Assembly: GCA_964247295.1 (NCBI GenBank)
Contig: CAXTTV010000010.1
Location: 1 to 54,105 of the forward strand
Direction: 5' to 3'
DNA length: 54,105 nucleotides
From: CAXTTV01 sp964247295
Lineage (GTDB): Bacteria > Chloroflexota > Ktedonobacteria > Ktedonobacterales > Ktedonobacteraceae
Part shown: piece by piece, positions 26,020 to 34,775 of the stretch
Layout of the letters: the number at the start of each line of letters is the position of its first letter
How positions within the stretch are numbered: position 1 is the first letter of the stretch
Program-made: the position numbers and the translations under genes
The notes under the pieces: model-generated
Databases searched by the model: none
What the model was told of the DNA's origin: nothing
Seen by the model: the letters and a program-made list of their open reading frames with translations, nothing else

Positions 26020-26925
26020 TTAGCCCTTAACTGCTCCATTTGTCAGACCAGCCACAATACGGCGCTGGAAGATCAGCACCATAATGACCAGCGGGATAGT
26101 CACAATAACGGCGGCGGCGGCAATCTCACCCCAGGGGATTGTGTGCTCACCGTTAAAGAGGGTGATCGCGACCGTGACCGGCTGCGCTTTCGAGCTGGAT
26201 GTCAGGGTCAGGCCGAACAGGAAGTCGTTCCAGACCGCGATAAACGAGAGGATCGCGGCTGCGAAGACACCCGGTGCAGTCAAAGGAATCACCACGTGCC
26301 AGAGCGCGCCCAGACGGTTATCACCATCAACCATCGCCGCCTCTTCCAGATCTGCTGGCAGATCCCTAAAGAACGAGGTCAAGAACCAGATGGTCAGCGG
26401 CAAACTCAGCACCAGATCAGGAACGATCAGCGCGACATAGGTATCATACAGGTTCACATTTGTGAAGAAGATATAGAGTGGGCCAACCATCGCAATAAAC
26501 GGGAACATGCTCACAGAAAGCACTGCGGCCAGAACGAGACCCTTGCCACGAAACTTTAAACGAGCAACCGCATACGCGCAGACCGAGCCAAACAACAGAC
26601 ACAGAACCGTCGTAATAATCGCCACGATCGTACTGTTCAGCAGATCTTTCAGGAAGTACGCTGTATTTGGATCAGTGAGAACGATACTGTAGTTCTCGCC
26701 AGAAGGGTTCTGAGGGTACAGCGTCGGCGGCGAAAAGTTCAGTTCAAGGCCGGTCTTAAACGAGGTCGCGACCGTCCAATAGAAAGGTGCCATCGCGACA
26801 AACACAATCACAACGACCGCGAGGATCTGTCCAAAACGAGCCCAGCTAAATTGACGCTTAGGCTCCTCTGCCGCTTTCGTTCTCGCCGGGGCAGCGGTCA
26901 TTACCTGAGATGTCTTAGTTGCCAT
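26020..26925 (-). CDS. Carbohydrate ABC transporter permease, MalG-like
   Basis: A 301-residue inner-membrane permease with six predicted helices. The first is LAVVVIVFVAMAPFYW. The EAA loop that contacts the ATPase reads EEAAMVDGDNRLGALWHVVIP, ending with the conserved Gly of LTAPG. The N-terminal 25 residues are a charged cytoplasmic tail. It works with the MalF-like permease 21 bp upstream and the binding protein beyond it to import a sugar or oligosaccharide. No ATPase gene lies nearby, so a shared MsmK/UgpC-type ATPase encoded elsewhere is likely. Confidence 0.92.
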   Translation of the reverse strand: MATKTSQVMTAAPARTKAAEEPKRQFSWARFGQILAVVVIVFVAMAPFYWTVATSFKTGLELNFSPPTLYPQNPSGENYSIVLTDPNTAYFLKDLLNSTIVAIITTVLCLLFGSVCAYAVARLKFRGKGLVLAAVLSVSMFPFIAMVGPLYIFFTNVNLYDTYVALIVPDLVLSLPLTIWFLTSFFRDLPADLEEAAMVDGDNRLGALWHVVIPLTAPGVFAAAILSFIAVWNDFLFGLTLTSSSKAQPVTVAITLFNGEHTIPWGEIAAAAVIVTIPLVIMVLIFQRRIVAGLTNGAVKG

Positions 26926-26946
26926 TGTATCCGTTCCTCCCTTCCG

Positions 26947-27876
26947 CTAATCCTGCGAGACAATGCCACGCATCTGCGAGACAAAGATGATACTGATCAC
27001 GATACCAAAGATGAAGAGCAACACTGACGCAGCAACCCCGGTCGTAAAATCGCCTGTGGTGCTGGTGAACATTTTGTAGTAGGAATAGGAGGCGATTGTC
27101 TGCACCTGGGTGCCGGCCAGAATATAGAACAGATCAAAGACGCGGATCGCATCCAGGAGGCGGAACAGCAGCGCAATCAGCAGGGAGTTTTTCAGCATTG
27201 GGAGCGTGATTGTCCAGAATTGCTGCCACTTGGTACTCCCATCAACACTGGCAGCCTCATAGAGATCGCCCGGAATCACTTGAAGACCGGCCAGGATCAG
27301 CAACGCCATAAAGGGGGTAGTTTTCCAGACATCGGTCACCACAGTCGCGGCCATCAAGCCAGGTGCGGTTCGCAGAACCGTATCGCCAGCGGCCAGAATA
27401 TGCAGACGCTGTAAAATATCTGTCACAATACCGGTCTGGTCATTGTACATAAGCTGCCAGATCCGGCCAGAAACGATTGTTGGAAAGGCCCATGGGATCA
27501 AGATCGCGGCCCGGACCAGACCACGTCCTGGAAATGAGCGGTTGATCAAAAGGGCAATAAACATACCCAGCAATAGTTCAAGGCCCACGCTAAGCACGCT
27601 AAAAATCAGAGTAATCCCAATTGAGCCTCGGAACAGGGGATCACCTATCACCTGTAGATAGTTCCGCAGACCAACAAAACTTGATCCTGAGTTCACCAGG
27701 GGATTATCAAGCAAGCTATACCAGATTGATTGGAGGATCGGATACACGGCTACTAATGCGATAAGAATCAATGTCGGTGCAACAAGAACATAGGGCAAGA
27801 CACCATTGCCTCTGTCCAGGCGTTCGCGCCAGGTTACTTTAGCTGACGCAGGTCTTTCTACTGCCTGTGTTGCCAT
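26947..27876 (-). CDS. Carbohydrate ABC transporter permease, MalF-like
   Basis: A 309-residue permease with six helices, the first being VLPYVLVAPTLILIALVAVY. The EAA loop reads YEAASVDGSTKWQQFWTITLP. The start at 27876 has AAAGGA 9 bases upstream and matches the family's N-terminus; the upstream ATG at 27954 would intrude on the intergenic hairpin. It is the middle gene of the three-gene importer operon, between the solute-binding protein and the MalG-like permease. Confidence 0.92.
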   Translation of the reverse strand: MATQAVERPASAKVTWRERLDRGNGVLPYVLVAPTLILIALVAVYPILQSIWYSLLDNPLVNSGSSFVGLRNYLQVIGDPLFRGSIGITLIFSVLSVGLELLLGMFIALLINRSFPGRGLVRAAILIPWAFPTIVSGRIWQLMYNDQTGIVTDILQRLHILAAGDTVLRTAPGLMAATVVTDVWKTTPFMALLILAGLQVIPGDLYEAASVDGSTKWQQFWTITLPMLKNSLLIALLFRLLDAIRVFDLFYILAGTQVQTIASYSYYKMFTSTTGDFTTGVAASVLLFIFGIVISIIFVSQMRGIVSQD

Positions 27877-27924
27877 ACAACCAATCCTTTCTGACTTTTC
27901 ATGGCTTCCGCTACACGTAACAAT

Positions 27925-27962
27925 GCGGGCTAACAATAGCCTTATGGCTATCATTAGCCTGC
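27925..27962 (-). promoter_or_regulatory. Intra-operon hairpin between binding protein and permease genes
   Basis: GGCTAACAATAGCC (27928-27941) pairs with GGCTATCATTAGCC (27946-27959) at 12 of 14 positions across a TTAT loop, and the stem extends 3 bp outward with one wobble. In sugar importers such a structure often stabilises or attenuates mRNA so that the binding protein is made in excess. That function is inferred. Confidence 0.6.
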
Positions 27963-27969
27963 GAGTCGG

Positions 27970-29304
27970 TTATTTCGCCGTGACAATCCCTTGAAGATCG
28001 CTATTCAGGCCGGTCAACGCATCCGTGGGGCTGACCTGTTTCGTGAGGGCCGAGTGGATACGCTGCTGGATCGCCAGGGTCAGGCGTGGATACTGTGGCG
28101 AGACTGGACGAGGCAAGGCATTTTGTAGGATAGGTTTCAGGTCTTTGAAGAGCGGGTTCTTCTGCAAGACCTCGGGGTCGTCATAGACACTTTGAAGCGT
28201 GACCGCGACGGAAGCATCGCGCGCGGAAATTTTCTGGGCCTCGGGACTCAACATGTATTTGATAAACTCCCAACAGGCATCTGTATTCTTGGAGTAGGCG
28301 TTGATACCCAACTGCCAACCACCGATAACAGAGTGACCAACCGAACTACTCCCCCCCTTAGGAAGAGCGGAAACGCCAAATTTGTTGGGGATCTTGGAGT
28401 TGGCGGGATCATTTCCCAGCACATAGGCGTACGGCCAGTTGCGCATAAAGGCGGCACTACCATTCTGCCAGGCGGAACGCGAGTCCTCTTCCATGTAGTT
28501 GGTAATCGCGTCTGGCGAAATCTGGCCGATCCAGCTCACCATCTTGGTCAGGGCCTGGGTAGCCTCAGGGCTATTAACGGTAACTTTAGTTGGATCATTC
28601 TTGTCTAGAATAGCCCCACCATAGCTATAAAGAACCTCGGCGAAGTCACAGACGAGCCCCTCATACTGCGCTCCCTGCCAAAGATACCCATACTTGGCTT
28701 TCCCGCTCTGGGCATTCTTCGCCATATCGGTCAGCTCATCCCAGGTCGTGGGCGCGTTTTTGTTGATATCATTGCGGTAATACATCAAACCAGCATCGGT
28801 TCGTAGAGGCGCGGCCCACAGCTTGCCATTAAAGGTACATCCCTGTACAGGGCCCGGAAGATATTTCGCGCGCTCACTGGTGGGCCACTGAGTATCGGTG
28901 ATGGGAGTTGTCCACTGGTTGCCCGCGAACTCAGCCGGCCAGACAATATCCATTGAGAGAATGTCGGTGCTCGCCTGACGTGCTCTGAGCATCGTTATAG
29001 TTTTGGTACGTAACTGATCGGTAGAAGCTGGTCCATTTGTGTAGGTTACATGGACTGTCTTACTCTGTTTGTTGAACATATCCACCAGCTTGGCATATGT
29101 GTTGGAGCCGTCGTGCTCACTTTCCCAGTGAATAGTCGTAACCGACGATCCGCTGGAACCCCCACAGGCCTCTAACAAGCTCGCCGCCGCGCTACTGGCA
29201 AGCCCTAACGCGATGGCGCGTTCCATAAAAGATCTGCGCGTCATTCGGCCTGAACGGATTTTGACAACTGCCTCGTCAAGAGCCTCACGCTGCTCATGAT
29301 GCAT
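27970..29304 (-). CDS. Sugar-binding lipoprotein of ABC transporter (Tat signal)
   Basis: A 444-residue extracellular solute-binding protein of family 1. The N-terminus has a twin-arginine motif (TRRSFMERA, R23-R24), a hydrophobic stretch and a lipobox-like LLEAC with C47, so it is probably exported folded and lipid-anchored outside the membrane. The mature part begins TTIHWESEHDGSNTYAKLVDMFNKQ, typical of maltose- and trehalose-type binders, and includes NAYSKNTDACWEFIKYMLSPEAQ. AAAGGAGG lies upstream of the ATG. It is the first gene of the importer operon. The ligand is unknown. Confidence 0.93.
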   Translation of the reverse strand: MHHEQREALDEAVVKIRSGRMTRRSFMERAIALGLASSAAASLLEACGGSSGSSVTTIHWESEHDGSNTYAKLVDMFNKQSKTVHVTYTNGPASTDQLRTKTITMLRARQASTDILSMDIVWPAEFAGNQWTTPITDTQWPTSERAKYLPGPVQGCTFNGKLWAAPLRTDAGLMYYRNDINKNAPTTWDELTDMAKNAQSGKAKYGYLWQGAQYEGLVCDFAEVLYSYGGAILDKNDPTKVTVNSPEATQALTKMVSWIGQISPDAITNYMEEDSRSAWQNGSAAFMRNWPYAYVLGNDPANSKIPNKFGVSALPKGGSSSVGHSVIGGWQLGINAYSKNTDACWEFIKYMLSPEAQKISARDASVAVTLQSVYDDPEVLQKNPLFKDLKPILQNALPRPVSPQYPRLTLAIQQRIHSALTKQVSPTDALTGLNSDLQGIVTAK

Positions 29305-29730
29305 GATGGATCCTCCTTTGGATACAAAAGATACATCGATAAAATGATGGCGATTGGTGTAACGGTGAAAGGGACTTCGTTGTTTTTACATGGAAAGAGG
29401 GGTGAGCGACACTTGTGAACTCGCTTAAAGCATATAAGACCTCCAGCGGCATTACAAGTTCAAGACAATTCCCAGTTGAATACGTTCTGTATCAATCTTA
29501 TAACTCAACAATAAAAAGATTGATACCATATCCATACTACATGTACGATGAATTACAGAGGAACATCACAAAAGATTACTGCTTTGAGGTTAATTACAGT
29601 TAATCTGTAGAGAGTATACCATGTTCAATCTCTATCTGGCATTGAACCTTCATCTTATTATCGGGTACTTACTCTGTATTGAACACGTTTGCTGCTTCCA
29701 AAAAGATGAGAAAGCTTACAGAAACATTTT
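29305..29730. other. 426-bp divergent intergenic region
   Basis: No credible gene. It separates the sugar importer from the sigma-factor operon and must carry promoters for both. The one clear structure is an 11-bp perfect inverted repeat listed separately. A 62-codon open frame at 29415-29603 has no ribosome binding site and crosses the inverted repeat. Confidence 0.5.
29489..29526. promoter_or_regulatory. 11-bp inverted repeat (candidate operator)
   Basis: GTATCAATCTT (29489-29499) and AAGATTGATAC (29516-29526) are perfect complements with a 16-base spacer. The spacing suits a dimeric regulator with separated half sites better than a terminator. The target gene could be the importer or the sigma factor. 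Confidence 0.4.
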
Positions 29731-30321
29731 ATGATGCTGGTTGATGATTATATCCTCTTACAACAGGTAAGTCAGGGGGATCAAGAGGCCCTCAAACAGC
29801 TCTATTCGCGCTACCGCTTACGCATCTATAGCTATCTATGGCCTCTCCTTTCGAGGAATCATGCCTGGACTGAGGAACTGGTGCAGGATGTGTTTCTGGC
29901 CGTCTGGAGATCAGCCGCGAGCTATCGCGCTGAGGCTTCAGTTTCTAGCTGGATCTTTCGGATCGCGCATCATCTGGCAATGAATGCGGCCCGCAATCGG
30001 AGCCGCCGGCCCGAAGGCCATCTCATCGATACTTCTCATCTGCCCGGTGAGGAAGTAGAGAGCGAACCTGATTATTTGATTGCTGCCTCACATGAGGAGG
30101 CGGTAATCAGGCGAATGGAGCTTGCTGATGCCCTGGGAGGCCTCTCAATCAAGCATCGAGAGGTTCTGGAGCTAATCTGCTTCCAGGGGTTCTCATTAAC
30201 GGAGGTCTCACAGATCCTTGAGATCCCTCCAGGAACTGTGAAGAGCCGCCTGAGCTATGCACGCAAGGCGCTTTTTACACTGATGCACACACCGGAACAG
30301 GAGCAGGAGATACAACCGTGA
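29731..30321 (+). CDS. ECF RNA polymerase sigma factor
   Basis: A 196-residue extracytoplasmic-function sigma factor. Region 2 runs from about residue 20 to 90 (ELVQDVFLAVWRSAASYR, SSWIFRIAHHLAMNAARN), and region 4 from about 130 to 185 (LSIKHREVLELICFQGFSLTEVSQILEIPPGTVKSRL). A linker with acidic residues separates them. The start is one of two adjacent ATGs (29731 or 29734); no strong ribosome binding site is visible. It overlaps the next gene by four bases (GTGA), so translation is coupled to its anti-sigma factor. Confidence 0.93.
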   Translation: MMLVDDYILLQQVSQGDQEALKQLYSRYRLRIYSYLWPLLSRNHAWTEELVQDVFLAVWRSAASYRAEASVSSWIFRIAHHLAMNAARNRSRRPEGHLIDTSHLPGEEVESEPDYLIAASHEEAVIRRMELADALGGLSIKHREVLELICFQGFSLTEVSQILEIPPGTVKSRLSYARKALFTLMHTPEQEQEIQP

Positions 30322-31292
30322 CAGATCATAATCCATCCATTATTGATTGCGAGACCTGTGGCTCGCTGCTGCCCTGGTATGTGTCGAGGCGTTCGGAGAT
30401 GCTTTCAGATCAGGAGCAAGCAGCTCTGAGCCAGCACCTGAGCACTTGCCTCACCTGTCAACAAGAGCTACGAGACTGGCAAGCGCTTTCTCAACTCCGA
30501 GTTCAACAGCAGGCTGAGATCAATCAGGGGCTGCGCTCGGGCCAGATACTGGCGTTTAAGGACTCCTGGGCCGCGCTTGATTTACGTCTTGAAAATGAAC
30601 CACAGATCTCAGCTCATCAACAATCAGGCTGGGGAACTCAAGTGCGCGAACGTGGAGAGGCTCTGGCTGACTTTATCAGAATTCAGGTTCGGGTGTTGCG
30701 TCATGAGCTTTGGGGAATGCCTGCCCTGCTCCTCCTGACTCCGATGCTGGCGCGTTATCTACTCTTTTATGGAGCGACACTTTTACAGCAAATGGAGATG
30801 GCGGCTTTTTTATCAGCGCTGGCAACTGCTTTTGGTATGGCTCTTCTCTATGGAGATCAGGTTGATCCGGCGCGTGAGATGACGCTCTCAACCTCTACCT
30901 CACCGCACCTGGTGCTGGCGTTCCGGCTGATCCTATTTCTAGGTTATACGCTCCTGCTCAATCTACTAAGTTTGCTGGGTTTTGCTTTGATCAGCCAGAC
31001 AGGCGTACTTCCTCTCTCCTGGCTCCTGACTCACTGGTTCGCGCCGCTCTGCTGCCTGGGAGCGATCTCGCTGCTTCTCAGTACCCTTTTGAATGCCAGG
31101 GCGGCAATCGGAATCACCGCAGTGCTCTGGCTATTAAGAGGACTATTGCCACTATCGAAGATACCGGATAGCGGCCTGACTCAGGCTTACAAAGATTTCT
31201 GGCATCAGGGAAATCTTCTCTGGTTGGTCGCTCTTGGCGCTCTACTTCTTACGTTTATGCTGCTTGAAAGAAAGGATTTTGTAACCGTATGA
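30318..31292 (+). CDS. Zinc-finger anti-sigma factor with polytopic membrane domain
   Basis: A 324-residue protein starting with GTG. The N-terminal 50 residues contain C11, C14 and the anti-sigma zinc motif H40-x3-C44-x2-C47 (HLSTCLTC). A linker of about 75 residues leads to five or six hydrophobic helices (LLLLTPMLARYLLFYG to LLWLVALGALLLTFMLL) resembling an ABC-2 permease rather than the single helix usual for anti-sigma factors. It should hold the upstream sigma factor at the membrane. The following genes encode two more membrane proteins and an ATPase, so the signal may come through that transporter. ATGA overlap with the next gene. Confidence 0.8.
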   Translation: MTDHNPSIIDCETCGSLLPWYVSRRSEMLSDQEQAALSQHLSTCLTCQQELRDWQALSQLRVQQQAEINQGLRSGQILAFKDSWAALDLRLENEPQISAHQQSGWGTQVRERGEALADFIRIQVRVLRHELWGMPALLLLTPMLARYLLFYGATLLQQMEMAAFLSALATAFGMALLYGDQVDPAREMTLSTSTSPHLVLAFRLILFLGYTLLLNLLSLLGFALISQTGVLPLSWLLTHWFAPLCCLGAISLLLSTLLNARAAIGITAVLWLLRGLLPLSKIPDSGLTQAYKDFWHQGNLLWLVALGALLLTFMLLERKDFVTV

Positions 31293-32119
31293 TCTCTTCT
31301 TATCCAACGCTTGCTCCCCAGACTGATGCTCTTAGCTCATTGACCCGCTTTCTTGGCACTATTCGAGTGGAACTCTCAATGCAGTGGCGGCGTCTGGGCT
31401 TCTGGCTGGCCTTTAGCGTCATCCCTTTACTTTTACTTACACTGCGCAATCCTGCATACACTACTATCCATCAACTTCCAGCCTCTATCCTGTTTCCACT
31501 TGCACTGGCATCAACAGTACGTATGACAATCCAATTAGGAGCGATAATTGCGGCTTTGGTGGTTGCTGACCGATTATCACGGGATAGACAGTTAGGGATG
31601 CGCGATCTGCAACTATCCTCTCCTCAGAGTCTGACCAGCTATCTGCTGGCAAAGTTTGCGGGAAATCTGTTTGCGGTTCTGGTTCCAATCTATCTCATAA
31701 ATCTTTTGATGGCGGTTTCTTATATTGTAATCACGGGAGTGACAACAGAGCTGCTGCCAGCAACGCTGATCTCAACAACTCTGGCTGGTATTCCAGCCTT
31801 TAGTGTAGTGGTTGCTCTCGTCATAGTACTCTCGACGCTATTACCTTCACGTCTGGTTCAGATAGGTTTTCCGATCATCTGGCTGTACAGTGTTCTGTCT
31901 CCCTTTAATTGGACAACCATCGCCAGCACAATTTTTAATCCTTCCGGCAAGTATGTTCTGGAGACGCTTTATCCTGTTAAATACGGAAAAGAGGTACTCC
32001 GCTTTACTTCGTCAGATATGCTTTTTAATATTACTGCGCTTATTGGAGCGACGATCATATTTATGCTCCTCACAGTCGCTATCCACACCTACAAAAACTA
32101 CCGGGAGGCTATCTCCTGA
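31289..32119 (+). CDS. ABC-2 type membrane protein
   Basis: A 276-residue integral membrane protein with about six helices, beginning after a 30-residue cytoplasmic segment (FWLAFSVIPLLLL). It contains DRLSRDRQLGMRDLQLSSPQSLTSYLLAKFAGN, a pattern seen in ABC-2 permeases after the second helix. It overlaps the anti-sigma gene by ATGA. It probably forms a transporter with the following membrane protein and the ATPase at 32981. The cargo is unknown. Confidence 0.75.
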   Translation: MISSYPTLAPQTDALSSLTRFLGTIRVELSMQWRRLGFWLAFSVIPLLLLTLRNPAYTTIHQLPASILFPLALASTVRMTIQLGAIIAALVVADRLSRDRQLGMRDLQLSSPQSLTSYLLAKFAGNLFAVLVPIYLINLLMAVSYIVITGVTTELLPATLISTTLAGIPAFSVVVALVIVLSTLLPSRLVQIGFPIIWLYSVLSPFNWTTIASTIFNPSGKYVLETLYPVKYGKEVLRFTSSDMLFNITALIGATIIFMLLTVAIHTYKNYREAIS

Positions 32120-32159
32120 TGGGATTGTTCGGTCACATTTTTATGAAAGAGTAAAAACG

Positions 32160-32957
32160 ATGCTCCAAACAGATACAAAGACAGGGCTGAAAAGCTCTCC
32201 AGATCTTTATAAAGCTGAGAGTCACCGGGCGGCTCTGCGTGAGACACTTCTGCTTGTTGGCTACCATCTGCGTCTTCTTAGATGGCGGGTGCTGCTGTTA
32301 AGCATGAGTAGCATGGGGGTTGCTGGAGCAATCTGCTGGCTCATGGTGCGCAATCCAACACCTCTGGCCTTCGACCAGGCTCACGACTTTAGCCTGTTTA
32401 TTATGGAGTCTGGCATAGGAATTATCGCAGCGGGTCTTGCCAGTTCCCTGTTAATCGGCGATCCAGGGCTGGAACTCTCTCTTACGCTACGAGATGGAGT
32501 ATCTCGTATTCTGCTCTGGCGCTCTCTGCTGATCCTGGGCCTGCTCCTACTGGTTCTAACTGCCTTCTACGCCTGGACGCGTCTTTTAGGAATTGATTAC
32601 GGGAGCAAGGATCAGGTCCGGAACCTTGTGCTGGTCTGGCTGACGCCCATCCTATGTCTGGGTACATTGGGCTTCACGACTTCGCTCCTGACTCGCAATC
32701 TAACCCTGGGCGCGACCCTGGCGATCCTACCTATCATGGCCGAACTGTTTGCGAAAGATGATCTGCAATTAAGCTACATTGGCCGCCTGATATTTATTCC
32801 TTATACAGAGTTCAATCTTAAACTTGAGCAATACTTCCCCGGTAATCCTGGCTGGCTAACCAACCGACTGAGCCTGCTAGGAATCAGTATGCTACTGATA
32901 CTCTGGAACGTCTGGTGGCTACGCAGTGAAGAGCATGTGCTGGAATCTCACGCATAA
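32160..32957 (+). CDS. Membrane protein of sigma/ABC operon
   Basis: A 265-residue protein with six or so hydrophobic helices (VLLLSMSSMGVAGAICWLMV, ILLWRSLLILGLLLLVLTAFYAW). The start at 32160 (MLQTDTKTGLK) follows GAAAGAG and lies 40 bp after the previous stop. The same frame is open further upstream, but that part overlaps the preceding gene and is not credible. It resembles an ABC-2 permease partner by position and topology; no strong family motif is visible. Confidence 0.7.
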   Translation: MLQTDTKTGLKSSPDLYKAESHRAALRETLLLVGYHLRLLRWRVLLLSMSSMGVAGAICWLMVRNPTPLAFDQAHDFSLFIMESGIGIIAAGLASSLLIGDPGLELSLTLRDGVSRILLWRSLLILGLLLLVLTAFYAWTRLLGIDYGSKDQVRNLVLVWLTPILCLGTLGFTTSLLTRNLTLGATLAILPIMAELFAKDDLQLSYIGRLIFIPYTEFNLKLEQYFPGNPGWLTNRLSLLGISMLLILWNVWWLRSEEHVLESHA

Positions 32958-32980
32958 ATTTCCTAAAAATAGAAAGGTCG

Positions 32981-33892
32981 ATGATCATGGATATTATAGT
33001 TAAGGATGTTCGTAAACGCTATGGCAATGGTCAAGAGGCTCTGCGCGGTATCAGCCTTCATATTGGCAGGGGCATGTTTGGGCTGCTCGGTCCCAATGGC
33101 GCGGGTAAAACGTCGCTGCTGAGGATTCTCGCGACGCTACTTCAGCCTTCAAGCGGTCAGATATTAATTGGCGGGCACGATCTCGCGCAGATGGCTGAGC
33201 GCAAAAAATTGCGAACGCATCTCGGCTATCTGCCTCAAGAGATTAGCCTCTATCCAGATTTGACGGCACGCGAGTTTCTGGACTATATGGGCCTGCTTAA
33301 GGGGCTGCGCAATCGCCAGAGCCGCCGCAACCAGATTGAGGCACTGCTGGAGGTCACTTCCCTGACTTCAGCGGCCAGGCGCAAGATCAAAACCTATTCG
33401 GGTGGGATGAAACGCCGTGTGGGGATCGCTCAGGCGCTACTTGGAGATCCCCGGCTGCTAATTGTCGATGAACCAACTGCCGGTCTGGACCCCGAGGAAC
33501 GCATCCGTCTGCGCACTCTGCTCTCTAATCTGGCTCGCGACCGCACTATTCTTCTCTCAACGCATGTCGTCGAGGATATCGGGCAGACCTGCCAACAACT
33601 GGCGGTCCTGCATCAAGGACAGATTGCTTTCGATGGATCAACAAAGGATCTGATTGCGGCGGCTCAGCAGCATACCTGGCAATTTCTAGCGGAAACTTCA
33701 TTTACGCCAGAAGCTGATCAGAGTATTATCTCCGCGATACCTCAGGCTGAGGGAACGCTCTACAGAATCGTCGGGAGCCGGCCTGAGGGACAGATTTTTG
33801 ATATTCGCCATATCTCACCAACGCTGGAAGATGGCTATGTCTGGTTGCGGCAACAGGCAACCCATCCGATGATAAAGATGGCGAGCCGCTAA
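32981..33892 (+). CDS. ABC transporter ATP-binding protein
   Basis: A 303-residue ATPase. Walker A is GPNGAGKTS (residues 37-45), the Q-loop is GYLPQEISLYPDL, the signature is YSGGMKRRVGIAQAL, and Walker B is LLIVDEPTAGLDP, with the switch His in LLSTHVVED. A C-terminal 80-residue extension resembles those of multidrug or antibiotic-exporter ATPases. AAAGGT precedes the start; a second ATG 6 bases on is possible. It is the last gene of the sigma/anti-sigma/membrane operon and should power the two membrane proteins encoded before it. Confidence 0.93.
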   Translation: MIMDIIVKDVRKRYGNGQEALRGISLHIGRGMFGLLGPNGAGKTSLLRILATLLQPSSGQILIGGHDLAQMAERKKLRTHLGYLPQEISLYPDLTAREFLDYMGLLKGLRNRQSRRNQIEALLEVTSLTSAARRKIKTYSGGMKRRVGIAQALLGDPRLLIVDEPTAGLDPEERIRLRTLLSNLARDRTILLSTHVVEDIGQTCQQLAVLHQGQIAFDGSTKDLIAAAQQHTWQFLAETSFTPEADQSIISAIPQAEGTLYRIVGSRPEGQIFDIRHISPTLEDGYVWLRQQATHPMIKMASR

Positions 33893-33954
33893 ACTCAAAT
33901 GTTTATTCTTGATTCATTTGCCCAAGGTCTTTTCGTTCTAGAAAGAAGCAGGGT

Positions 33955-33974
33955 CCAGGGGTGTCAACCCCTGG
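33955..33974. repeat. Hairpin of a possible interspersed repeat
   Basis: CCAGGGGT-GTCA-ACCCCTGG is a perfect 8-bp stem. The surrounding GCAGGG (33949) and CCCTGC (34046 region) could form an outer stem. The pattern, followed by GTGGGGCATCCC, resembles an intergenic repeat I associate with Chloroflexota genomes, but that recollection is unverified. It may also terminate the ABC operon. Confidence 0.4.
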
Positions 33975-34154
33975 CGGAAGTGGGGCATCCCAACTCCCCC
34001 CCCCTTTCTCGTCGCCGTAGGCGGCAGAAGAAGAGAATGAAAAGGCCCTGCCATTTGCTGAACAAGAATGACTTACGAACCATAATAGGATAGAATAAGG
34101 GTACAAAATATATATTCTCTGCTTGCTCAAAAAGCAGCGCTAGAAAGAGAGCTT

Positions 34155-34667
34155 ATGCCCGTTCTATCCTCCCCTTTGGAAATGTATAAGCATTCATACC
34201 TTCAAGGGCTTCTCGAATTCCAGGCGGAAGGCCATAATCTCTACTATGACTATGAGGAGATCCAGAACAACTTTGAGCGTTTTGCGCAGGAGCAACGAGA
34301 TCGCGAACACCCAACCAGATTCAAGATGGTACCTGAGAGCGTTTTCTGGCTGATAGACCATGAAGAGTTTATTGGTCGCCTCTCCTTGCGCCACGCCTTA
34401 ACGGACGATCTCCTGAAGCGCGGCGGCCATATCGGCTACGAGATCCGCCCCTCAAAGCGCGCTTGCGGCTATGGAAAAGAGATCCTGCGGCTGGGCCTCC
34501 AAAAGGCTCGTGAAATTAGGTTTACCCACGTGCTCCTCACATGTGATCCCACGAATTGGGCCTCCCGTAAAATTATTGAAGCAAATGGTGGGCAATATAT
34601 AGATGAGATTTATGTCCAATCGTACCAGGGGTTTGTCCGCCGCTACTGGATCGCTCTTCCCAAATAA
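34155..34667 (+). CDS. GNAT acetyltransferase
   Basis: A 170-residue acetyltransferase. The N-terminal third contains the acidic helical segment YEEIQNNFERFAQEQ. The acetyl-CoA-binding part reads GYEIRPSKRACGYGKEILRLGL, where R-A-C-G-Y-G replaces the commoner R-G-K-G-Y-G. The end, TNWASRKIIEANGGQY, is motif B. Relatives act on small amines, but the substrate is unknown. AGAGAG lies before the ATG. It converges with the LLM oxidoreductase, with a palindromic repeat between them. Confidence 0.85.
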   Translation: MPVLSSPLEMYKHSYLQGLLEFQAEGHNLYYDYEEIQNNFERFAQEQRDREHPTRFKMVPESVFWLIDHEEFIGRLSLRHALTDDLLKRGGHIGYEIRPSKRACGYGKEILRLGLQKAREIRFTHVLLTCDPTNWASRKIIEANGGQYIDEIYVQSYQGFVRRYWIALPK

Positions 34668-34691
34668 CACTTGAGACCATTCTTAAACAAT

Positions 34692-34728
34692 GAGATCGGG
34701 TCACGTGTAGACCCCATGGCCCGATCTC
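34692..34728. repeat. E-like palindrome (copy E6)
   Basis: GAGATCGGG (34692-34700) and CCCGATCTC (34720-34728) form a perfect 9-bp stem. Between them lies TCACGTGTAGACCCCATGG, which matches the inner part of the E end at most positions. Here a single E end has become a self-complementary hairpin, and it may serve as a terminator between two convergent genes. Confidence 0.6.
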
Positions 34729-34775
34729 CTGCGTGGCGCGGTTCCCTTTTCTCGATAGGCTCGCTGGTAGATCAC

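Noticed and set aside
29415..29603. Open frame of 62 codons in the divergent region
   Set aside because: No ribosome binding site, no recognisable protein features, and it crosses an inverted repeat.
31890..32159. N-terminal extension of the membrane protein at 32160
   Set aside because: It lies within the preceding gene in another frame and has no start signal.
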